Assembly: GCA_002336475.1 (NCBI GenBank)
Contig: DDCX01000130.1
Coordinates: 1 to 11,364, forward strand
Direction of reading: 5' to 3'
Length of the DNA stretch: 11,364 bases
DNA from: Flavobacteriales bacterium UBA1995
GTDB lineage: Bacteria; Bacteroidota; Bacteroidia; Flavobacteriales_D; Sanyastnellaceae
How positions within the stretch are numbered: the first letter of the stretch is position 1; each line of letters opens with the position of its first letter. Below, piece by piece: positions 1 to 6,115 of this stretch. Made by a program: the position numbers and the translations under genes. The notes beneath the pieces are model-generated. The model did not search any database. It was not told the DNA's origin and worked only from the letters and a program-made list of their open reading frames with translations.

Positions 1-747
1 GAGCCAATTTTCATTGAGCTGCCCGTGATATCCTTGGTCCCAGTCAAAGCTGTCGTCACCACAAAAGGCCACCACGGCATTTTTTACGGAAACCGAACCA
101 CCGAAGAACTCGATGCCGTCGTCCAAGTTGGACACCACTTCTACGTTTTCGACAATGGTACCTGACCCGACACCGGCAAAGGTGATGCCGTTGATTTCGT
201 TGGCTGCACCCAATTCCGCACCACCATGGCGCACGGACACAAAGCGCAAAACGCCGCTGTTGTCAGCATCATCGTCACCACCATAGGAGGCCTGGTCATT
301 GTCGGATGGAATGCCCTCTACTTGTGCCACACCTCCAAAATTGGTGGTGGCATTGCCCAAGACGATCAAACCGCCCCACTGGCCGCGGGTATCATAGGAG
401 ATGGAACCGTCCAAAGGATCGCCTTCGTAGGTCATGACAATGGGACAATCTGCCGTTCCCTCTGCAAGGATTTGTCCATCACGGGACACAATCAGGGCCG
501 CAGCATCCACGCCAGATCCAGCAGCGCCTTTCACTACAGTACCTGCTTCGATGGTCAATGCCTGTCCGGCCTGAACGAAGACATAGCCGTCCAAAACGTA
601 GGTATTGGAGCAGGTCCAAGTCGTCGTGCCAGAACCTCCGGATGCCACATTGACAATGGGGCGGTCACCGATGGGAGGGCAATCACATTGGGATTGAGCC
701 ACTGAAGTCAGGACAAGAAAAGAGAAAAGGGTACTGATGTATTTCAT
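1..747 (-). CDS. Secreted right-handed beta-helix-like protein, C-terminally truncated by the window edge
   Basis: An open frame runs without a stop from the ATG at 745-747 to base 1, giving 249 residues of a longer protein. Residues 1-20 form a Sec signal peptide (Lys2, hydrophobic core FSFLVLTSVA), with likely cleavage near AQSQ before a Cys-Asp-Cys. The mature part is Gly/Asp/Val-rich with repeating strand-turn patterns. Examples are TIEAGTVVKG (65-74), GQWGGLIVLGNA (122-133), YGGDDDADNSG (155-165), LRFVSVRHGG (167-176) and DDGIEFFGG (209-217). This set of motifs is typical of large exported beta-helix proteins of Bacteroidota that often end in a type IX secretion sorting domain, but the C-terminus lies outside the window. 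Acidic DGDD-type turns could bind calcium (inference). No catalytic residues are recognised, so adhesin or surface-structural roles are guesses. The gene is on the same strand as the hexosaminidase and 124 nt downstream of it, so co-transcription is possible but unproven. Confidence 0.8.
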   Translation of the reverse strand, partial: MKYISTLFSFLVLTSVAQSQCDCPPIGDRPIVNVASGGSGTTTWTCSNTYVLDGYVFVQAGQALTIEAGTVVKGAAGSGVDAAALIVSRDGQILAEGTADCPIVMTYEGDPLDGSISYDTRGQWGGLIVLGNATTNFGGVAQVEGIPSDNDQASYGGDDDADNSGVLRFVSVRHGGAELGAANEINGITFAGVGSGTIVENVEVVSNLDDGIEFFGGSVSVKNAVVAFCGDDSFDWDQGYHGQLNENWL

Positions 748-871
748 GTTCGTGTTTTGCACGGCGAAATACGTGGGGCTTTTCGACAAGAACGAGAAGG
801 TAAAATGAGATATTGGTAAAGGAATTGTTACGCCTTACTCTCCGAAACATTACCTCACCCTCTTTTTATTT
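748..871. other. Intergenic gap between the hexosaminidase and the beta-helix gene
   Basis: This AT-richer spacer of 124 nt probably carries the 5' leader of the beta-helix gene. I see no match to TAnnTTTG on the minus strand and no GC stem followed by a T run that would mark a terminator for the upstream hexosaminidase. A weak inverted repeat lies at 779-785 and 793-799 (CTTTTCG / CGAGAAG, 7-nt loop, one imperfect pair). No Shine-Dalgarno sequence precedes the ATG at 747. Confidence 0.4.
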
Positions 872-3127
872 CTATCGCACCGTGATCTCATCAAGAAACA
901 GCCAGCTTTCAGATCCGGCGGCCGCGTGCCAATCAGGACATGGTCCAGCATTGGTCACCGTCATGCGCACAAATTGAGCCTGCGGAGCGCCCGGCCTCAC
1001 GACGGCTTTGAGGGACATGCGCTGTTGTCGGTCATCACGTGCCAATACATCGCCCGGTGCGATCCTGGCCAAGGTGCTCCATTGCTTTCCGTCTTCCGAC
1101 CCTTCCCACAAAACACTGGCCGGGAGAAATATCCAAGCATCCTGGTACAGGTAGACACCGGTGGCCACTTCCTCAATGGTTTGCGGAGCGCCCAAATCCA
1201 CTGTGGCGGTCATGTCCACCCCCTGCTGAGCTTGCCAAGCGCCATCCCGAAAGTCAGATGACCCGAGTTTACCATCGACCAGTGCACCATTCCCACCTCC
1301 CGTGTACCATGGACTGGGCGCATAAGACAGCATCAGCGGCTTGAATGCGGCGTCGTGCCCATCCAAGGGGAAAGCCACCTGTTGTCCGGTCCACTTTCCC
1401 CTGCGCCCCACCTCCATTACCACCTCACCCGGGCCGCGCACTTCAAAAGACACCCCAGAGCTTACGGAATCCGCATCAGTCCCTGTCCACAGGCCTCTGC
1501 CCGTCACGCCGCGCCCCAAGGCGATCACCTCAGCCGACAATGCGCCATTTGCGCCCGCTGCTGTTTCCAAGGCAAAGGGCGGAGATTCCAAACCATAGTC
1601 CACGTCCATGGCATCCAACCTGACGTAATGGGCATCCAAACGGGCGAGAAAATCCGTGTAAGCCTTCGGTTGAGTGGTGCGATTCGGACCGCTCCAATAC
1701 ACCTCGGACAGCGCCGTCAGTCGCGGATACACCTTGGACTCCACAAGTTCCTGGGGCGCATGTTCCGTCCACATGTTGCCCTCTCCTCCGAGAATGCGTC
1801 CAGGGCCATGCGAGAGGGAGTCGGGCAGCGGATTGAAGCTGTACGCCTCTTCCAAGTCCGTGCTGCGCAAGGGGTAGTCCAAATAGCAATGGCTCGTGGG
1901 CGATACAATCACATCGGCCCCCAGGTGCACCGCCTCTGCAGCGCCCCCCATACCACGCCAACTCTGCACCGCAGCACCCTCCGGCAAGCCTCCTTCGAGA
2001 ATCTCATCCCAACCGATGATCGTTTTGCCTTTGGAGGCCAAGTATTGGCCCATGCGCTCGATGAACCAACGCTGCAGCTCCTCCTCATCCTGCAGGCCTT
2101 CTTGGGCCATCCTGCGCTGGCATTTTTTGCAAGACGACCAGCGGACCTTGGGGGCTTCATCTCCTCCGATGTGAATCCGTGGGCTGGGAAACAGTTCCAC
2201 CACCTCATCCAAAACAGCCTCCAAGAATCCAAAAGTGCTGTCGTTGCCCGCGCAATAGATGTCCTTGAAAACGCCCCAACGTGCGGGAACTTCCAAGGGC
2301 AATCCAGTGCACCCCAATTCAGGGTACGCCGCCAAGGCTGCAGAACTGTGTCCGGGCATCTCGATCTCGGGAATCACCTCGATGTGACGGGCAGCTGCAT
2401 AGGCCACCACCTCTCGAATCTCCTCCTGAGAATAATACCCCCCGTGGCGCGTGCCATCTGCTTCCTCCCTCCATGCGCCCACTGAAGTCAACCGTGGAAG
2501 GGCCTTGATCTCGATGCGCCAGCCTTGGTCTTCGGTGAGGTGCCAATGCAGCACGTTCATGCCGTGCAATGCCAGCAAATCAACTTGCTTCTTGACAAAA
2601 TCTAAGTCTTGGAAATGCCGGCAACCGTCCAAAAGCAATCCGCGGTGCTCGAAAAAAGGCGCGTCAACCACAGACATGGCCGGCAACACAAACCCCTCAG
2701 GGCAACCGGACTCACATTCCACCGGCAGCATTTTGCGCAAAGTCATCCAACCCCTAAACAACCCTGCTCCCGTTGCGGCTTCCACCACCACCCCTCTGCT
2801 TTCCACATTTAGACGGTACGCCTCTGCTCCCTCCACGTCCTCAGTCCTTGAGAATCGAATGGTCGAGGGCGATTGGGGGTCCATGGCGATGCCTGCGTTT
2901 TCAAGCCAGCGCGACACGACGTCCTGCTCGGCTTCCCAATCTTCGGGCCAAATGACATGGAGACTCCCATGACATTCCAGGTCCCCACTGCCCATTGCCA
3001 CAGACTGGGGCATGGGAATCAAACCCTCGACGCCACCCTTGGGAAGCGCCACATCAGGGCCACAGGAAACCATCACCACAGCCAAAGACAGACAGGCAAC
3101 CAAGAAAGAAATACGGGAACGCTTCAT
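872..3127 (-). CDS. Lipoprotein beta-N-acetylhexosaminidase, GH20, with C-terminal F5/8-type carbohydrate-binding domain
   Basis: This exo-glycosidase removes terminal GlcNAc/GalNAc from chitin oligomers or glycoconjugates by substrate-assisted catalysis. The start at 3127 gives 751 residues. The open frame extends 66 codons further upstream, but only inside cutC, and the 3127 start gives a clean signal (MKRSR, hydrophobic stretch, then Ser21-Cys22), so a lipidated envelope protein is likely. A GH20 N-terminal domain (about 35-150) precedes the TIM-barrel (about 158-480). The barrel shows HRGLLLDGCRHF (161-172), HWHLTEDQGW (194-203), EIEMPGH (254-260), the catalytic Asp323-Glu324 pair in HIGGDEAPK, the CxxC at 333-336, IGWDEIL (371-377) and GGEGNMWTE (447-455). 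A linking beta domain (about 520-600) and a discoidin-like region (about 600-751, ending FLDEITVR) follow. It starts 13 nt after the cutC stop and is probably translated from the glyA-cutC transcript. The family is certain; the substrate is not. Confidence 0.95.
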   Translation of the reverse strand: MKRSRISFLVACLSLAVVMVSCGPDVALPKGGVEGLIPMPQSVAMGSGDLECHGSLHVIWPEDWEAEQDVVSRWLENAGIAMDPQSPSTIRFSRTEDVEGAEAYRLNVESRGVVVEAATGAGLFRGWMTLRKMLPVECESGCPEGFVLPAMSVVDAPFFEHRGLLLDGCRHFQDLDFVKKQVDLLALHGMNVLHWHLTEDQGWRIEIKALPRLTSVGAWREEADGTRHGGYYSQEEIREVVAYAAARHIEVIPEIEMPGHSSAALAAYPELGCTGLPLEVPARWGVFKDIYCAGNDSTFGFLEAVLDEVVELFPSPRIHIGGDEAPKVRWSSCKKCQRRMAQEGLQDEEELQRWFIERMGQYLASKGKTIIGWDEILEGGLPEGAAVQSWRGMGGAAEAVHLGADVIVSPTSHCYLDYPLRSTDLEEAYSFNPLPDSLSHGPGRILGGEGNMWTEHAPQELVESKVYPRLTALSEVYWSGPNRTTQPKAYTDFLARLDAHYVRLDAMDVDYGLESPPFALETAAGANGALSAEVIALGRGVTGRGLWTGTDADSVSSGVSFEVRGPGEVVMEVGRRGKWTGQQVAFPLDGHDAAFKPLMLSYAPSPWYTGGGNGALVDGKLGSSDFRDGAWQAQQGVDMTATVDLGAPQTIEEVATGVYLYQDAWIFLPASVLWEGSEDGKQWSTLARIAPGDVLARDDRQQRMSLKAVVRPGAPQAQFVRMTVTNAGPCPDWHAAAGSESWLFLDEITVR

Positions 3128-3140
3128 GCGCCCAAGGTCG

Positions 3141-3854
3141 TCAAACGCGGCGAACAGCGGCCACCAATTCAGCCACTTGGGCGGCAGACACTTCCGTCCG
3201 GCTGCGGTCAAACAAGACTGATTTCCCCTGGGGTGCAACAGGGACCCGACAGCTGGCATGCACCGCCTCAACACCAGCTTCAACCAAGGCTTTAGCGTGG
3301 GCAGGCAAAACACCAGCTCCAGCAATGACCTGCAAACCTGAGTTTGACCACAATCGGATCCGTTCTAATCCATCCACCGCCTTGAGCGCCCCACCGCTCG
3401 TCAGGACCGCCTTGACCCCCGCATTGCGCAGAATGACGGCAGCGTCTGTTGCTCCAGCTGCTTCATCGGCTGCACGGTGAAACACCACATTGTCCAATCC
3501 CACTGATTGATCCAGCGTGGCAAGCAAATCCAAATCAGGTGCACCATTCTGGTCCAATCCACCGGTCACCACCCGGTCAACCCCCAAGCCGAGCAATCCT
3601 TCGGACTCCCTCAGAATGGCTCTTTTTTCGGCCCTAGAGTACACGAAATCTCCTTCCCTCGGACGGACCAACACCCTAAAGCCCAAGCCCAATTGCCGGG
3701 CCATCACCAAGGCCTCTTCTACCAGCCCCCTTCCGGGAGTAAGACCGCCCGATGCGAGGTGCGTACAAAACTCCACCCGGTCTGCTCCTCCCTCTGCGGC
3801 AAGGCAAACATCCTCAGGGGTGGAGGCCACAACCTCAACGCGGCATTCCGCCAT
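3141..3854 (-). CDS. cutC: CutC family TIM-barrel protein
   Basis: A full-length 237-residue CutC homologue, the usual size for the family, predicted cytoplasmic with no signal peptide. Family motifs in order are GADRVEFC (23-30), GGLTPG (36-41), RPREGDFVYS (64-73), TGGLD (97-101), VFHRAAD (124-130), LTSGG (151-155), GAGV (179-182) and HASC (199-202). CutC was named from Escherichia coli copper-tolerance work, but its biochemical role is unsettled. Bacteroidota often carry it beside glycosidases rather than copper genes (from general knowledge, not checked here). The ATG follows the glyA stop by only 3 nt (TGA TTT ATG), so translation is almost certainly coupled, and the hexosaminidase starts 13 nt downstream. 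This context favours a metabolic or glycan-related role at least as much as copper handling. The metal-uptake-like block further upstream on the same strand keeps the copper hypothesis alive. Confidence 0.93.
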   Translation of the reverse strand: MAECRVEVVASTPEDVCLAAEGGADRVEFCTHLASGGLTPGRGLVEEALVMARQLGLGFRVLVRPREGDFVYSRAEKRAILRESEGLLGLGVDRVVTGGLDQNGAPDLDLLATLDQSVGLDNVVFHRAADEAAGATDAAVILRNAGVKAVLTSGGALKAVDGLERIRLWSNSGLQVIAGAGVLPAHAKALVEAGVEAVHASCRVPVAPQGKSVLFDRSRTEVSAAQVAELVAAVRRV

Positions 3855-3857
3855 AAA

Positions 3858-5141
3858 TCAGGCCGTCACGGGTTCAGCAAACAAAGGCAACTGGGCCATA
3901 CGGGCATTGACCGCACTGCCCACTTTGGCAATCATTGCCGCATCCTCGGGATTGCAGATGACGTCATCCATCCAAGCGACCAACTGTTCCATATCGGATT
4001 CTACCATGCCGCGCGTGGTGACAGCAGGGGTTCCTACACGAATGCCGGACGTCACAAAAGGACTGCGGGTATCGAACGGCACCATGTTTTTATTGACCGT
4101 AATGTGCGCCGCTCCCAAAGCAGCATCCGCTGCTTTACCTGTGACGTCCTTATTGCGCAAGTCAATGAGCATTAAGTGGTTGTCCGTACCTCCACTGATG
4201 AGGTGATATCCCCGGTCAGTAAAGGCATTGGCCATCGCTTGGGCATTGCGCACCACTTGTTGGGTGTAGGCCTTGTAAGCAGGCTCTAAAGCTTCTCCGA
4301 ATGCCACGGCTTTGCCCGCAATCACGTGCTCCAGTGGGCCGCCCTGCATCCCGGGGAACACAGCGCTATCCAACAGAGACGACAGCTTGCGCACGGTTCC
4401 CTTTTGGGTGGTCAATCCCCAAGGATTCTCCATGTCCTTCCCCACCATGATGATGCCTCCACGCGGACCGCGCAAGGTTTTGTGCGTGGTAGAAGTGACA
4501 ATGTGACAATGCGGCATGGGGTCCTTGAGCAAGCCCGTCGCAATCAATCCAGAAGGGTGACTGATGTCCGCCAAAAGCAGGGCGCCCACGCTGTCGGCAA
4601 TCTCTCGAAAGCGGACGTAATCCCAGTCCCGGCTGTACGCAGAGGCGCCACAAATCAGGAGTTTGGGCTTCTCGCGTTCAGCGGTCTCGGCCACCTTGTC
4701 CATGTCGATGATTCCCGTTTCTTCCTCTACGCCATAAAAAACCGGATCGTACAGCTTCCCTGAGTAGTTCACAGGAGAGCCGTGGGTCAAGTGTCCCCCA
4801 TGGGCAAGGTCAAAGCCCATAATCTTGTCCCCGGGTTTGAGGCATGCCAACATGACCGCACTGTTTGCATTGGCGCCACTGTGCGGCTGCACGTTGGCCC
4901 ATTCCGCGCCAAAGAGCGTGCACAAGCGCTGTCGGGCGATGTCTTCAACTTCATCGACCACAGCGCATCCACCGTAGTACCGTTTACCAGGCAAGCCTTC
5001 GGCGTATTTGTTGGTCAATACAGAACCTTGGGCCTCCATGACCTGGTCACTGGCATAATTCTCAGAAGCGATCAGTTCTACGCCATTGGTCTGGCGCACC
5101 TGTTCCTGTTGAATCAAATCTGCAATGATGGAATCGCGCAT
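3858..5141 (-). CDS. glyA: Serine hydroxymethyltransferase
   Basis: This PLP enzyme interconverts serine and glycine with tetrahydrofolate and 5,10-methylene-THF, feeding one-carbon units to purine, thymidylate and methionine synthesis in the cytoplasm. The 427-residue length fits bacterial SHMT. Recognisable segments are [10 protein letters not shown] (22-31), [16 protein letters not shown] (43-58), HSGANAN (87-93), the Asp192 region [13 protein letters not shown] (191-203), and the PLP lysine Lys221 within [14 protein letters not shown] (216-229). The start at 5141 is supported by alignment of [14 protein letters not shown] with the usual SHMT N-terminus. It heads a compact block with cutC and the hexosaminidase. 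Its 178-nt upstream gap is the only spacer in this block large enough for a promoter, so it probably drives all three genes. SHMT is housekeeping, and the link to a glycosidase may simply reflect shared transcription. Confidence 0.97.
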   Translation of the reverse strand: MRDSIIADLIQQEQVRQTNGVELIASENYASDQVMEAQGSVLTNKYAEGLPGKRYYGGCAVVDEVEDIARQRLCTLFGAEWANVQPHSGANANSAVMLACLKPGDKIMGFDLAHGGHLTHGSPVNYSGKLYDPVFYGVEEETGIIDMDKVAETAEREKPKLLICGASAYSRDWDYVRFREIADSVGALLLADISHPSGLIATGLLKDPMPHCHIVTSTTHKTLRGPRGGIIMVGKDMENPWGLTTQKGTVRKLSSLLDSAVFPGMQGGPLEHVIAGKAVAFGEALEPAYKAYTQQVVRNAQAMANAFTDRGYHLISGGTDNHLMLIDLRNKDVTGKAADAALGAAHITVNKNMVPFDTRSPFVTSGIRVGTPAVTTRGMVESDMEQLVAWMDDVICNPEDAAMIAKVGSAVNARMAQLPLFAEPVTA

Positions 5142-5319
5142 GCTGTTGAGTTGAAGCGGTAAAATTACGTGTCCTTTCGGGCCTAATGCTCAACACGTTG
5201 ACAAATCCCCTTTCGAAGTGCATCAATGACAAATTGAGGCCACCAATGAACGCAGAATGCCCCACCCAGATGACAGCATCATCCGGATGAGGCATTCCCT
5301 CAATGGCGCATTACCCGAA
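5142..5319. other. Intergenic spacer between the lipoprotein and glyA
   Basis: This 178-nt gap should contain the end of the metal-uptake-like transcript and the promoter of glyA, both on the minus strand. No exact TAnnTTTG element is found. The nearest candidate is TAATTTTA at 5161-5168 read on minus, about 20 nt before the glyA ATG and imperfect. The left half of a 77-codon open frame (5062-5295, minus) falls here, but it overlaps glyA and resembles nothing. The notable structure is the inverted repeat listed separately. Confidence 0.4.
5255..5297. repeat. Nested inverted repeat; possible transcript-end structure or operator
   Basis: An outer perfect 7-bp inverted repeat (GAATGCC at 5255-5261, GGCATTC at 5291-5297) encloses a perfect 12-bp palindrome TCATCCGGATGA at 5279-5290. 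It lies 23 nt beyond the stop of the lipoprotein gene and about 115 nt upstream of glyA. No T run follows on either strand, so it is not a classic intrinsic terminator. It could be a 3'-end stabilising hairpin, a Rho-dependent transcript end, or a binding site for a dimeric regulator of glyA. The symmetry is seen directly; the function is unknown. Confidence 0.45.
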
Positions 5320-6111
5320 TTATTCTACTTCCACATGAAAACCGGTATGCATCTCCACACCCGTGCCGTCAGTGGCTTCCATTTCGAAGTGATACTCTCC
5401 AACCTCAGCATCTGATGGAACCACTACTTGAACCGTGAAATCCAAGGATGTTTCTCCATTCACCGCCAGAGACTCCGACCAAACCACGGTTTCATCTGAC
5501 TCACGAATGAGCAGCACTTCAGCTTCCGACACCCCATCAGAATCCACCACTGCTCCAGCTATTGTGACCTCGGAACCAGGAGCCCACATAGGCTCTCCTT
5601 CCCAAGAGGAAGGGTCGACACCGTCCACAGTTTGCAAAATGAAAGCAGGAATGTGGTCGTTCTCTACATGGACCAGCGCAATGACATCTGGCGCCGCGTT
5701 GCCCTCGGCATCCACAACAGAAACCACGAGGTCCCAAACACCGCGGGCCTCTAATGGCACATCGAAAGAAAATTGCTCTTCTGCTTTGGTCCCGGTCAAT
5801 GCGCGGGTTTCCAGTTTGGCCCAATCGGTTCCTGAATTCAGGACAAACTCCTCTTCCTCGCCTTCCTCGTGCTCATGGCCTTCGGCTGAATGCAAATCCC
5901 ATCGAACCTCTCCCAATTCAGTATCGTCGCAAAAAGCATCGTGCACCACTACAGTTGACCCTGCATCCACTTCGATCTCATCAAACAGCACACTGGGGAG
6001 TCCAGTCAAGTTGTCTGAATCACATACGGTGGGCACTTCGGTATCTGTTGTTCCACATGATGCGATTCCAAATGCGGCCGCTGCGACCGTCAAAACGTTG
6101 TAAATCTTCAT
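5320..6111 (-). CDS. Lipoprotein with two Ig-like, DUF4625-type domains and a His/Glu tract
   Basis: A 263-residue envelope lipoprotein. The signal peptide ends in the lipobox Ile16-Ala-Ser-Cys19. Two similar beta-sandwich-like modules follow. Module 1 (about 35-150) contains the short motif HSAEGHEHEEGEEEEF (74-89) and ends in VWDLVVSVVDAEGN (125-138). Module 2 (about 153-263) ends in GEYHFEMEATDGTG (238-251) and lacks the His cluster. The 'H..., then G-Y-H-F...D..G' pattern recalls DUF4625, a Bacteroidota lipoprotein family (my recollection of the family, moderate confidence). Cys30 and Cys61 in module 1 could form a disulfide. The protein is strongly acidic. Its ATG is 4 nt after the receptor stop, so it is surely co-translated with the receptor and may act as its surface or periplasmic partner, possibly binding a divalent metal through the His/Glu tract (inference). 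No Shine-Dalgarno is seen; the leader is CAA/A-rich. Confidence 0.85.
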   Translation of the reverse strand: MKIYNVLTVAAAAFGIASCGTTDTEVPTVCDSDNLTGLPSVLFDEIEVDAGSTVVVHDAFCDDTELGEVRWDLHSAEGHEHEEGEEEEFVLNSGTDWAKLETRALTGTKAEEQFSFDVPLEARGVWDLVVSVVDAEGNAAPDVIALVHVENDHIPAFILQTVDGVDPSSWEGEPMWAPGSEVTIAGAVVDSDGVSEAEVLLIRESDETVVWSESLAVNGETSLDFTVQVVVPSDAEVGEYHFEMEATDGTGVEMHTGFHVEVE

Positions 6112-6115
6112 CTGA

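Noticed and set aside
226..705. 159-codon plus-strand open frame
   Set aside because: It lies wholly antisense to the beta-helix gene, whose minus-strand frame has a signal peptide and recognisable family motifs. The plus-strand translation resembles nothing.
1355..2485. 376-codon plus-strand open frame across the hexosaminidase
   Set aside because: Antisense shadow of a gene with an intact GH20 catalytic domain; its composition (Arg/Pro/His/Ser-rich) is typical of reverse-frame translation.
3128..3325. Upstream extension of the hexosaminidase frame (66 extra codons)
   Set aside because: The extension overlaps cutC and would bury the lipoprotein signal peptide that starts at 3127.
3507..4206. 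Two overlapping plus-strand open frames of 222 and 229 codons
   Set aside because: They span the cutC-glyA junction antisense to two certain genes and show no domain motif.
5062..5295. 77-codon minus-strand open frame between the lipoprotein and glyA
   Set aside because: It overlaps the glyA start in another frame, lacks a signal or motif, and would require glyA expression to start inside it.
5255..5297. Calling the nested inverted repeat an intrinsic terminator
   Set aside because: No T run follows on either strand and the inner palindrome leaves no proper loop, so it is recorded as a repeat only.
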